DNA of 20,586 nucleotides. Origin: an uncultured Bacilli bacterium (lineage in GTDB: Bacteria; Bacillota_I; Bacilli_A; RF39; UBA660). The notes under the pieces were generated by a model. It did no database searches. It worked only from the letters and a program-made list of their open reading frames with translations, and had not been told where the DNA came from. The position numbers and the translations under genes are program-made. The stretch covers positions 1 to 20,586 of the forward strand of contig CALVVN010000062.1 of the NCBI GenBank assembly GCA_944363865.1. The letters run 5' to 3'. Every line of letters begins with the position of its first letter. Within the stretch, counting starts at the first letter, position 1. Shown here one piece after another: positions 13,408-20,586 of the stretch.

Positions 13408-13484
13408 AGCGCCAGAACTTTTAAAGTTGACGAGGTCAGTAGGTAATCGAAAATTCGGCGGGTACTACTGCGGTTAATTAATCG
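13408..13484 (+). ncRNA. glmS ribozyme (glucosamine-6-phosphate-activated)
   Basis: The conserved core is readable in order: A|GCGCCAGAACT (cleavage between A13408 and G13409), GTTGACGAGG (13426-13435), TAATCGAAAATTCGGCGGG (13444-13462). Pairings: the P1 hairpin AACT/AGTT is tiny; CAGTAG (13437-13442) pairs with CTACTG (13465-13470) as P3; CGGTT and AATCG (13471-13484) form P4 with an AATT loop; GCGCC can pair with GGCGG in the core pseudoknot. Glucosamine-6-phosphate acts as cofactor for self-cleavage, which leads to mRNA decay and lowers GlmS synthesis. The ribozyme sits 84 nt upstream of the glmS start, the expected place. Confidence 0.95.
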
Positions 13485-13567
13485 TTAGATATACTACAAA
13501 AAATAAAATATTTTCTTATTACAAAATGTATATCATAATAATCGTTTTTATATGGAGGAAATTTTTA

Positions 13568-15367
13568 ATGTGTGGAATTGTAGGATATATTGGTAACAGA
13601 AATGTTACTGATGTTTTAGTGCAAGGTCTTAAGTGTCTTGAATATAGAGGGTATGACTCTGCTGGACTTGCAATGAGGAATAATAAAGATTTAAAAATTA
13701 TAAAGAGTGTTGGTAAAATTATTAACTTAGAAGAAAAGGTTAAAGGCATCCATGATAAATACTGTAGTGGAATTGGACATACTAGATGGGCAACTCATGG
13801 TGCAGTTAATGAGTTAAATTGTCACCCTCATTCAAATGCAAATGTTACATTGGTTCATAATGGAATTATTGAAAACTTTAGGGAGTTAAGAAAAGAATTA
13901 GAACTTATAGGATATTCTTTTAAAACCGATACTGATTCAGAGATTATTGCAGCTTTAATAGATAGTTATAAGGGTAATAAGTATGATGCTTTAATATATG
14001 CTCAGATGAAGTTAAAAGGAAGTTATGCTCTTGTAATAATGTTTGGGGATGAAAAAGATGTTTTATATGCGATGAGAAAGGATAGTCCCCTTATTGTAGG
14101 AGTTGGAAACGGCGAGAATTTTATAGCTTCTGATATTTCAGTGATTTTACCTTATACTAAAAAATATATTGATATTGAAGAAGGCGAAATTGTTAAAGTA
14201 ACTAAAGATGATGTTTTAGTTTATAATGAATCAGGTAAAGTAAGTAAAGATGTAAAAATAGCTAGTTGGACTATTCTAGATGCTCAGAAGAATGGATATG
14301 AACATTTTATGTTAAAGGAAATGAATGAACAAATAGATTTATGTTCTAAATTATATAATAAGTTTATTGAAGAGGATAATTATTCAGAAGATATTCCAGA
14401 TATTTCAAAGTATGATAAGATTGATATAGTCGCTTGCGGTAGTGCTTATTATGCAGCATGTGTTGGCAAATATTTAATAGATAAATATGTGAGTGACGGA
14501 AGTGTGCAAGTGAATGTTGATGTCGCTAGTGAGTATAGATATAAAAATCATTTTTATACTGGAAGTTCGCTTTTGATAGTCGTTAGTCAAAGTGGTGAAA
14601 CTGCTGATACGTTGGCATGTTTAAGAATGGCAAATAAATCTAATGTTGATACTTTAGCGATAGTTAATGTCCCATCTTCTAGTATTGCTAAGGAAGCAAA
14701 AATGGTTATGCTTATGTTAGCTGGCCCTGAAATAGCTGTCGCAACTACTAAAGGATATTTTACTCAAGTATTAGAACTTAGTTTAATAGCACAAAAACTT
14801 GGATATATTAAAGGAACTATAGATGAAAGTTTAAAAAATAATCTTATTTCTGAATTTTCTAATTTAAAAAGTAAAATTACAAGTTTGTATGATTTAGATT
14901 ATTCGTCTATTGCTGGTAAGGTGTTTGATAAAGAACACATTTATTTCATCGGTAGATGTTTGGATTATGTTTTAGGCTTAGAAGCAAGTTTGAAACTTAA
15001 AGAAATAAGTTATATCCATAGTGATGTTTATCAAGCAGGGGAACTAAAGCATGGTCCAATAGCGTTAATTGAAAACGAAACACCTGTTTTTTGTATATTA
15101 ACTGAAAATGAAATATTTGATAAATCATTGTCTAATGCTATCGAGGCGAAAAGTAGGGGAGCAAAATTATATCTTATAACTACGGATGAATTTGAATTTG
15201 ATGAACATTATTTTGAAAGTATTATTAAGGTTCCAAAGGTTAATGATTTTTTTCAAGCAGTTGTCAATATTATTCCATTTCAGTTTATAGCATATGAAGT
15301 AGCAAATAAAAAAGGTTGTGATATTGATAAACCTAAGAATCTAGCTAAAAGTGTCACAGTTGAGTAA
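13568..15367 (+). CDS. glmS: Glutamine--fructose-6-phosphate aminotransferase (isomerizing)
   Basis: Makes glucosamine-6-phosphate from fructose-6-phosphate and glutamine, the entry step to UDP-GlcNAc, peptidoglycan and teichoic acids. I start at ATG 13568, preceded by GGAGG, because the mature enzyme must begin with the nucleophile Cys (MCGIVGYIG); the upstream in-frame ATG at 13526 would bury it. The glutaminase domain covers about 1-220 (EYRGYDSAGLAM, GIGHTRWATHG, HSNANVTLVHNGIIEN). Two SIS domains follow, with IVACGSAYYAA, VSQSGETADTLACLR and TTKGYFTQVLEL, and in the second SIS domain LEASLKLKEISYIHSD and GELKHGPIALI. The conserved end KNLAKSVTVE is present, so the 599-residue enzyme is complete. 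It is monocistronic, with its own promoter, ribozyme and terminator. Confidence 0.98.
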   Translation: MCGIVGYIGNRNVTDVLVQGLKCLEYRGYDSAGLAMRNNKDLKIIKSVGKIINLEEKVKGIHDKYCSGIGHTRWATHGAVNELNCHPHSNANVTLVHNGIIENFRELRKELELIGYSFKTDTDSEIIAALIDSYKGNKYDALIYAQMKLKGSYALVIMFGDEKDVLYAMRKDSPLIVGVGNGENFIASDISVILPYTKKYIDIEEGEIVKVTKDDVLVYNESGKVSKDVKIASWTILDAQKNGYEHFMLKEMNEQIDLCSKLYNKFIEEDNYSEDIPDISKYDKIDIVACGSAYYAACVGKYLIDKYVSDGSVQVNVDVASEYRYKNHFYTGSSLLIVVSQSGETADTLACLRMANKSNVDTLAIVNVPSSSIAKEAKMVMLMLAGPEIAVATTKGYFTQVLELSLIAQKLGYIKGTIDESLKNNLISEFSNLKSKITSLYDLDYSSIAGKVFDKEHIYFIGRCLDYVLGLEASLKLKEISYIHSDVYQAGELKHGPIALIENETPVFCILTENEIFDKSLSNAIEAKSRGAKLYLITTDEFEFDEHYFESIIKVPKVNDFFQAVVNIIPFQFIAYEVANKKGCDIDKPKNLAKSVTVE

Positions 15368-15372
15368 TTTTT

Positions 15373-15409
15373 AAAAACAGCAAATATCATTTTGTTGTTT
15401 TTAATTTTT
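15373..15409 (+). terminator. Intrinsic terminator of glmS
   Basis: AAAAACAGCAAA (15373-15384) pairs with TTTGTTGTTTTT (15391-15402) through 12 bp, including one G-U, around a 6-nt loop, with more T after it. It lies 6 nt past the glmS stop. Confidence 0.88.
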
Positions 15410-15416
15410 TTAATTG

Positions 15417-15425
15417 TGATATAAT
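15417..15425 (+). promoter_or_regulatory. Extended -10 promoter of the LtaS-like gene
   Basis: TGATATAAT immediately follows the glmS terminator and is the same sequence as the -10 at 4194 and 13350. No good -35 is seen. The predicted start, about 15432, is at the ribosome binding site itself (AGGAG), so the leader is about 10 nt. Confidence 0.55.
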
Positions 15426-15441
15426 ATTTATAGGAGTCATT

Positions 15442-17385
15442 ATGAAAAAAGTTAAAAGTTTATTTTGGTACATATTTTTGATTTTTTATTTAGAATTAAT
15501 GTATAAGTTTTTTGTGTTTAATAATGTTTTTTCGTTGGATACATTAACTATACTTTTTTTCAGTATTCCTATTGCTATATTGTTCTATTTTATTACAAAT
15601 GTTTTTTCAGAAAAAATAAATCATGTGTTAACTATTATTCTTAGTTTCTTTATAACTATTTTATTTATGGCACAGTTAGTGTATTATGCTTTTTACGAAT
15701 CTATTTTTTCCATATTCTCTTTAACAACTGGTACCGGCCAAGTTTTAGGATTTTTTAGTGCAATTTTGGATATGATGGCGAGAAACTGGTTAGCATTAGT
15801 TTTAATGTTTGTACCAACGTTATTGTTTGCTATTTTTGGTCATAAAGTTTTTAGTTTTAAAAGATATAAGAGGTTTGGAATTATTGTTAATTTAGTTATA
15901 ATGTTATTATTGTTTGTAGGAACTGGTCTTTTAATTTATTTTAATGATGAAGGAATGTATTCGTATAAAAGATTATATAATGATACACATGCACCTATTT
16001 TAACAGTTAATAAAATGGGGCTTTTAACAATGGAAAGGCTTGATTTAAAAAGATTTATTTTTGGATTTGAAGAGAAATTATGGGTGGATACAAATAGTCA
16101 AGAAGAGGTAATTATAGAAGAGGAAATTAAATATAATATGCTTGAAATTGATTTTGCATCTCTCTTGGCAAATGAAAGTGATGAAACTGTTAGGTCTATG
16201 CACGAATATTTTTCAAGTGTTCAGCCTACTGAACAAAATGATTATACTGGAATGTTTAAAGATAAAAATCTTATTTATATAACTGCTGAAGGTTTTGATA
16301 CTATAGCTATTAGTCCTGAATTAACACCAACTTTATACAAAATGAGTACTAATGGTTTTGTGTTTAATAACTATTATCAACCACTTTTTACTGTTTCCAC
16401 TTCTGATGGAGAATATATGTTTATGAATTCATTAATTCCTAAAGAAGGTGTTTGGAGTATGTATAGAAGTAGTTTTATTGATATGCCTTTTGCACTGGGA
16501 AATATGTTTAAAGAGTTAGAATATGTTGCCAATGCTTGGCACAATCATACGTATTCTTATTATGATAGGGATAAGTCTCATCCTAATATGGGCTTTAATT
16601 ATGTTGGTTGTGGTAATGGTCTTGAAAAATTGATGAATTGTAGGGTTTGGCCTGAAAGTGATGTTGAAATGATAGATGCAACGTATTCTAGTTTTATTAA
16701 TGAAGAAAAGTTTTTAACTTATTATATGACAGTAAGTGGTCATTTAAATTATACTTTTACGGGTAATTCAATGAGTTATAAGAATAGGGAACTTGTTGCT
16801 GATTTGCCTTATAGCAGTAATGTAAAAGCTTATATTGCTGCTAATATTGAGTTTGATCGTGCAATGGAAAAGTTGCTTGGATATTTAGAAGAAGTTGGCA
16901 AGTTAGATGATACAGTTATAGTTATTTCTCCAGATCATTATCCATATGGTTTAAAAGAAAGCGAAATAAATGAGGTTAGTTCTTTTGATAGAAATAATAA
17001 GTTTGATTTATATAAAACTACATTGATTATTTATAATTCAGCTATGCTAGAACCAATCTATGTGGATAAGTATGTCAGTAGTATAGATGTATTACCTACA
17101 GTTTATAATTTGTTCGGCGTTCCTTATGATTCTAGGCTGCTAATGGGTAGAGATGTATTTGCAGAAGGCGATGGGTTAGTAATCTATTCGGATAGAAGTT
17201 GGATAACAGGAAAAGGTAAATATGATGCGATTTCTGAAACTTTTACCCCTTTTGTAGAAAATATTCCTAGTGATTATGTGGATGAAATTAATAGGGATGT
17301 TTATCAAAAGTTTACAATGTCCTCTTTAATTTTAACGTCAAAAAATGGTAGTTATATTAACTATTATGGTAAGTTAGGCTTATGA
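15442..17385 (+). CDS. LtaS-like phosphoglycerol transferase / sulfatase-family membrane protein
   Basis: A 647-residue membrane enzyme of the lipoteichoic-acid-synthase group. Five membrane helices lie at about 7-25, 35-53, 62-84, 115-133 and 146-166. A linker and an extracellular alkaline-phosphatase-fold domain follow. Catalytic features: E283 in ITAEGFD, T320 as the predicted nucleophile in FTVSTSDGEYMFMNSL, H434 in VSGHLNY and D498-H499 in ISPDHYPYG. These correspond to the Mn-binding and threonine residues of LtaS, although the usual GKTSDAEF reads STSDGEY. LtaS transfers glycerol-phosphate from phosphatidylglycerol to build lipoteichoic acid; related proteins act as primases or modify other surface polymers, and I cannot tell which this is. 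AGGAG precedes the ATG. The gene ends in an ATGA overlap with the DNA glycosylase gene. Confidence 0.88.
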   Translation: MKKVKSLFWYIFLIFYLELMYKFFVFNNVFSLDTLTILFFSIPIAILFYFITNVFSEKINHVLTIILSFFITILFMAQLVYYAFYESIFSIFSLTTGTGQVLGFFSAILDMMARNWLALVLMFVPTLLFAIFGHKVFSFKRYKRFGIIVNLVIMLLLFVGTGLLIYFNDEGMYSYKRLYNDTHAPILTVNKMGLLTMERLDLKRFIFGFEEKLWVDTNSQEEVIIEEEIKYNMLEIDFASLLANESDETVRSMHEYFSSVQPTEQNDYTGMFKDKNLIYITAEGFDTIAISPELTPTLYKMSTNGFVFNNYYQPLFTVSTSDGEYMFMNSLIPKEGVWSMYRSSFIDMPFALGNMFKELEYVANAWHNHTYSYYDRDKSHPNMGFNYVGCGNGLEKLMNCRVWPESDVEMIDATYSSFINEEKFLTYYMTVSGHLNYTFTGNSMSYKNRELVADLPYSSNVKAYIAANIEFDRAMEKLLGYLEEVGKLDDTVIVISPDHYPYGLKESEINEVSSFDRNNKFDLYKTTLIIYNSAMLEPIYVDKYVSSIDVLPTVYNLFGVPYDSRLLMGRDVFAEGDGLVIYSDRSWITGKGKYDAISETFTPFVENIPSDYVDEINRDVYQKFTMSSLILTSKNGSYINYYGKLGL

Positions 17386-18224
17386 TTAAAGTTTATTGTG
17401 GAAATATGTGTTTATCAGAGACTTTGCTCAGTGGTCAATGTTTTAGAGCGCATCAATTGGAAGACGGAAGTTTTGATGTTGTTTTAAGTGATAGGGTAAT
17501 TAATGTTAAACAAGTAGGAGAGTTTTTATATGTTACTTCAAGTAATTCTCATAATTTAGAAAGTGTTGTTATTGAATATTTTGATTTAAGTAGAAATTAT
17601 GATTTAATTATTAATAATTTGTGTAAAGAAAACGTAGATTTTTCTGATATTTTAAATTGTTGTAGACATTATAGAGTTCTTAAGCAAAATGAGTTAGAAA
17701 TGTTGGTTAGTTATATTATAAGTCAAAATAATAATGTAAAAAGAATTTCTAATTCAATAGAAACTTTTTGTAAATTGTATGGTAAAAAAATCATTTTTAA
17801 TGAAAAGGAATATTTTTTATTTCCTTCTTACGATAGTATAATAAAATTGAAATTAGATGATCTAATTCCTATTAAAATAGGTTTTAGAGATAAGTATATA
17901 ATTAGCATGATAGAATTTCTCAAAAATCATAGGCAATTCGCTATTGAGATAAAAAATATGAATACTACTGACGCCTTACGTTATTTAATGGAAATTAAAG
18001 GCGTTGGATTAAAGGTTGCATCATGTATTTTGTTATTTGGTTTTGCCCGATTTGATGTTTTTCCTATTGATACTTGGGTTATGCATTTTGTAGAAAATTA
18101 TTACGGATTAAAAGGGAATATAAAAGAAATTAGTAATTTCTTAGGCAATAAGTTTGACAATAACGTTGGGCTATGCATACAATATATGTATCACTATAAT
18201 AGAAATGTGAAATCAATAAAATAA
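17382..18224 (+). CDS. OGG1-type 8-oxoguanine DNA glycosylase/AP lyase
   Basis: A 280-residue helix-hairpin-helix DNA glycosylase resembling the clostridial OGG1 group, which removes 8-oxoguanine from DNA. The N-terminal domain has LLSGQCFRAHQLEDGSF (15-31), the family's SGQxFRW-like motif with Ala in place of Trp. The catalytic HhH-GPD region is YLMEIKGVGLKVASCILLFG (201-220), with K211 as the Schiff-base lysine and D230 in FPIDTWVMHF. SYIISQNNNVKRISN (110-124) is the conserved helix with Q-N-N. Its ATG overlaps the stop of the LtaS-like gene (ATGA), so the two share a transcript, although no functional link is known. No iron-sulfur cysteine cluster is present. No terminator is seen after it; metK has its own promoter. 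Confidence 0.9.
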   Translation: MIKVYCGNMCLSETLLSGQCFRAHQLEDGSFDVVLSDRVINVKQVGEFLYVTSSNSHNLESVVIEYFDLSRNYDLIINNLCKENVDFSDILNCCRHYRVLKQNELEMLVSYIISQNNNVKRISNSIETFCKLYGKKIIFNEKEYFLFPSYDSIIKLKLDDLIPIKIGFRDKYIISMIEFLKNHRQFAIEIKNMNTTDALRYLMEIKGVGLKVASCILLFGFARFDVFPIDTWVMHFVENYYGLKGNIKEISNFLGNKFDNNVGLCIQYMYHYNRNVKSIK

Positions 18225-18263
18225 TTTTTAAATTAAATATTGTAAACAACCACAAAAACCATT

Positions 18264-18292
18264 GATAAAAAGTATAATTTATAATATAATTA
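18264..18292 (+). promoter_or_regulatory. Promoter of the metK leader
   Basis: TTGATA, a 17-nt spacer and TATAAT are readable in the stretch about 18264-18292, a few nucleotides upstream of the SAM-I riboswitch. A second TATAAT a few bases earlier makes the exact -10 uncertain. Confidence 0.6.
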
Positions 18293-18310
18293 AATCGTAA
18301 ATAAAAAAAT

Positions 18311-18448
18311 AACTTATTAAGAGGAGTGGAGGGAACAGGCCCTGTGAAACCCAGCAACCTACTATAAAGTGTGGTGCTAATTCCTGCGGTATTATCCGAA
18401 AGATAAGATTAAATATAAAACTTAAGGAAGATACCCTTAAGTTTTTTT
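18311..18448 (+). ncRNA. SAM-I riboswitch (S-box) with terminator
   Basis: The S-box core is nearly complete: AAGAGGAGTGGAGGGA, then GGCCCTGTGAAACCCAGCAA, then GGTGCTAATTCCTGCGG and GAAAGATAAG. P1 pairs CTTAT (18313-18317) with ATAAG (18403-18407). The expression platform is an intrinsic terminator, AACTTAAGG (18419-18427) with CCTTAAGTT (18435-18443) followed by a T run. A competing pairing of TAAG (18404-18407) with CTTA (18421-18424) gives a weak antiterminator. SAM binding stabilises P1 and favours termination, so metK is off when SAM is plentiful. Confidence 0.95.
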
Positions 18449-18474
18449 CTTAATAAGTTTAATAAGGAGGTATT

Positions 18475-19644
18475 ATGAAAAAATTATTTACATCAGAATC
18501 AGTTACTGAAGGTCACCCAGATAAAGTAGCTGATCAAATATCAGATAGCATTTTAGATGCATATTTAAAAGAAGACCCTGATTCAAGAGTAGCGTGTGAA
18601 ACAGCTATATCTTGTAAAGGCGTACTTATAATGGGTGAAATAACAAGCAAAGGAAAGATAGATGTTGAAAAAATTGTAAGGGACACAATAATAAACATTG
18701 GCTATGATAAAGATGAATATGGCTTTAATGGTTATACATGCCCTGTTAGAATAGAACTAAATAAACAATCAAGTGACATTGCGCTAGGTGTTGATAACTC
18801 ACTAGAAACAAAAGAAGGTGGCGAAGTTGAAAGAGGTGCAGGCGACCAAGGAATGATGTTTGGTTACGCGACAAACGAAACGCCCGAATTAATGCCATTA
18901 CCAATTTCTTTAGCGCACAAATTAGCAAGAAAACTTACAGAAGTAAGGAAAAATAAGACATTACCATACTTGAGACCTGACGGGAAAACACAAGTTACAA
19001 TAGAATATGAAAATGATGTGCCAGTAAGAGTAAGCACAATAGTTATATCAAATCAACACAATCCAGAAATATCTTTAGAACAAATGAGAGAAGATATAAA
19101 GAAAGAAGTTATAGAGAAGACAGTGCCTAAAGATCTAATTGATGAAAATACTTTAATATATGTAAATCCAACTGGAAGATTTGTGATAGGTGGTCCTGCT
19201 GGAGATTCTGGACTTACTGGAAGAAAAATAATAGTAGATACTTATGGTGGAAGTTGCAGTCATGGTGGTGGTGCGTTCAGTGGAAAAGACTACACAAAAG
19301 TGGATAGAAGTGCAGCATACTACGCAAGATATGTGGCAAAAAATATTGTTGCAGCGGGACTTGCTGATAAATGTGAAATACAAGTATCCTATGCAATAGG
19401 AGTAGCAAAACCAATATCAATTTACGTAAATACATACAATACTGGAAAAGAAAATGAGCAAAAAATTGAAGAAATAATAAATAAAGTATTTGATTTTAGA
19501 CCATCAAACATAATTAAAGAATTAGATTTAAAACAACCAATATATAAAAATACAGCAGCTTATGGTCACTTCGGACAAGATAAGTTTAATTGGGAAAAAA
19601 CAAACAAAAAAGAAGAAATACAAAAATATGTTGCAAACTTATAA
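18475..19644 (+). CDS. metK: S-adenosylmethionine synthetase
   Basis: Makes SAM from methionine and ATP. At 389 residues it is full length. Landmarks: [20 protein letters not shown] (6-25, with the ATP-binding His14 and the metal-binding Asp16), the hexapeptide [25 protein letters not shown], and [20 protein letters not shown], the P-loop-like segment. That segment normally reads SGKDPTKVDRS; a Tyr replaces the Pro here, and GGSCSHGGG replaces the usual GGYxxHGGG. The end [17 protein letters not shown] is typical. AAGGAGG (18464-18470) gives a strong start. The gene is governed by the upstream SAM-I riboswitch and closed by a terminator at 19643. Codon use leans to A-ending codons more than in the upstream genes. 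Confidence 0.98.
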   Translation: MKKLFTSESVTEGHPDKVADQISDSILDAYLKEDPDSRVACETAISCKGVLIMGEITSKGKIDVEKIVRDTIINIGYDKDEYGFNGYTCPVRIELNKQSSDIALGVDNSLETKEGGEVERGAGDQGMMFGYATNETPELMPLPISLAHKLARKLTEVRKNKTLPYLRPDGKTQVTIEYENDVPVRVSTIVISNQHNPEISLEQMREDIKKEVIEKTVPKDLIDENTLIYVNPTGRFVIGGPAGDSGLTGRKIIVDTYGGSCSHGGGAFSGKDYTKVDRSAAYYARYVAKNIVAAGLADKCEIQVSYAIGVAKPISIYVNTYNTGKENEQKIEEIINKVFDFRPSNIIKELDLKQPIYKNTAAYGHFGQDKFNWEKTNKKEEIQKYVANL

Positions 19645-19666
19645 AAGGGAAAACATTCCCTTTTTA
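19643..19666 (+). terminator. Intrinsic terminator of metK
   Basis: AAAAGGGAA (19643-19651) pairs with TTCCCTTTT (19656-19664) around the 4-nt loop AACA, with further T. It begins within the metK stop codon. Confidence 0.88.
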
Positions 19667-19680
19667 TATGTAAAAATTCA

Positions 19681-19709
19681 TAGACAACCAAAAATCTAAG
19701 TGCTATAAT
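19681..19709 (+). promoter_or_regulatory. Promoter of typA
   Basis: TAGACA (19681-19686), 17 nt, then TATAAT (19704-19709) with an extended TGc in front. This is a strong match. The short leader ends with GGGAAGTG before the ATG. Confidence 0.7.
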
Positions 19710-19736
19710 ACACTAGGTAAAAAGGGAAGTGAAAAC

Positions 19737-20552
19737 ATGCAAATAAGAAATGTAGCTATCATCGCACACGTAGACCATGGTAAAACAACTTTAGTAGATC
19801 AACTATTAAAAGATTCAAAAACATTCAGAGAAAACGAAAAACTAGAAGAAAGAGCAATGGACTCTAATGATATAGAAAGAGAAAGAGGAATAACAATATT
19901 AGCAAAAGCTACAGGAGTTTATTACGATGACTATAAAATAAACATACTAGACACACCAGGACATGCGGACTTTGGCGGAGAAGTAGAAAGAATTATGCAC
20001 ATGGTAGATGGTGTAATTTTACTAGTAGATGCCAAAGAAGGAACAATGCCACAAACAAGATTTGTGCTAAAAAAGGCATTGGATGCAAAATTAAAGCCTA
20101 TAGTAGTTATAAATAAAGTAGATAGAGAAAATTCAAGAATAGATGAAGTGATTGATGAAGTTTTGGATTTATTTATTGAATTAGGTGCTAGTGAAGAACA
20201 AGCAGATTTTCCAGTAGTATACGCATCAGCTTTAAATGGAACATCAAGTTTAAGCCCAGACTTAAATGCACAAGAAAAAACAATGAAACCAATATTTGAT
20301 ACAATAATCAAGTATATACCAGAACCAAATAGGGATGAAGAAAGCCCATTAATATTACAACCAGCATTACTAGATTATAATGACTACGTTGGAAGAATAG
20401 GAATCGGAAGAATTAAACAAGGTAAAATAAAAGTAGGAGAAAATGTGGTATGCGTTAGACTAGATGGAAGTAAAAAAGAATTCAAAATACAAAAACTATT
20501 TGGAATTGTTGGACTGAAAAAAAGAGAAATAGAAACGACCAGTGCAAGATAA
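19737..20552 (+). CDS. typA: Ribosome-associated GTPase TypA/BipA, 5' part
   Basis: Translational GTPase that binds the ribosome and aids assembly and stress adaptation. All GTPase motifs are in place: AHVDHGKTT (10-18), ERERGITI (47-54) with TypA's AMDSNDIERERGITILAK context, DTPGHADF (72-79), NKVDRENS (125-132) and YASALNG (161-167). The start of domain II follows (DYNDYVGRIGIGRIKQGKIK). The family is about 600 residues, but this frame stops at residue 271 within domain II, at the place where relatives read SAGDIV. After the TAA the same frame gives IVGD, close to the expected sequence. The window ends 34 bp later, so I take the gene as cut by the contig end, with a probable assembly or sequencing error near the edge and not a real short protein. 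Confidence 0.93.
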   Translation: MQIRNVAIIAHVDHGKTTLVDQLLKDSKTFRENEKLEERAMDSNDIERERGITILAKATGVYYDDYKINILDTPGHADFGGEVERIMHMVDGVILLVDAKEGTMPQTRFVLKKALDAKLKPIVVINKVDRENSRIDEVIDEVLDLFIELGASEEQADFPVVYASALNGTSSLSPDLNAQEKTMKPIFDTIIKYIPEPNRDEESPLILQPALLDYNDYVGRIGIGRIKQGKIKVGENVVCVRLDGSKKEFKIQKLFGIVGLKKREIETTSAR

Positions 20553-20586
20553 ATAGTTGGTGATGCAGATAAACAACAGATGTAAG

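Noticed and set aside
13526..13567. N-terminal extension of glmS from ATG 13526
   Set aside because: GlmS needs Cys directly after the initiator Met; ATG 13568 has GGAGG and gives MCGIVG.
18225..18310. Separate small RNA gene between the glycosylase gene and the riboswitch
   Set aside because: The stretch is AT-rich and is accounted for by the metK promoter; no stable hairpin was seen.
19931..20311. Open frame of 126 codons on the minus strand inside typA
   Set aside because: It lies antisense to clearly conserved GTPase sequence, is Ser/Ala/Thr-rich as mirror frames of such genes are, and has no ribosome binding site.
1..20586. Mobile element, prophage, CRISPR array, toxin-antitoxin or defence system
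   Set aside because: I saw no transposase, integrase, phage structural gene, regular direct repeats, tRNA with attachment site, or nuclease/toxin pair.

Overview
The window is about 20.6 kb of very AT-rich DNA from a low-GC Gram-positive bacterium (Bacillota). Evidence: a glmS ribozyme, a SAM-I riboswitch, a lipoteichoic-acid-synthase-like protein, a MerR regulator, strong AGGAGG/AGGTGATT ribosome binding sites and many TGnTATAAT extended -10 promoters. TGA is used as a stop (for example at 5090-5092 and 6090-6092), so the code is standard and not that of Mycoplasma. An uncultured gut-type Bacilli lineage (RF39/Erysipelotrichia-like) fits, but this is a guess from gene content. Both ends look like contig edges: typA is cut off at the right end.

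Left part (1-4.2 kb): a small unknown ORF, a 470-bp AT-rich gap, then a somewhat GC-richer redox module. This is an aldo/keto reductase and a membrane-anchored flavodoxin on the minus strand, divergent from a MerR regulator. Its two promoters interlock, and the aldo/keto reductase frame is interrupted by a stop codon 29 codons before its apparent original end. Next come DUF1653 and a DUF2974 lipase-like gene (minus strand).

Middle (4.2-9.6 kb): a ComEC-like metallo-beta-lactamase protein overlapping a DUF3006 gene; a convergent TspO homologue; a thioredoxin (apparent AUA start) overlapping a signal-peptide/thioredoxin/CcdA-type fusion, together a likely trans-membrane thiol relay; cysteinyl-tRNA synthetase of the type I associate with Bacteroidota; and an orphan protein-kinase-fold protein.

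Right part (9.7-20.6 kb), all on the plus strand, is largely cell-envelope synthesis: alpha/beta hydrolase - membrane-anchored MurF - D-Ala-D-Ala ligase in one operon; glmS behind a compact self-cleaving glmS ribozyme; an LtaS-like phosphoglycerol transferase overlapping an OGG-type DNA glycosylase; metK behind a SAM-I riboswitch; and the start of typA/bipA. GlmS supplies amino sugar for peptidoglycan, while Ddl and MurF add D-Ala-D-Ala to the stem peptide. I saw no tRNA, rRNA, CRISPR, phage, IS element or defence system. The novelty is in gene architecture and regulation, not in a clearly new multi-gene system.
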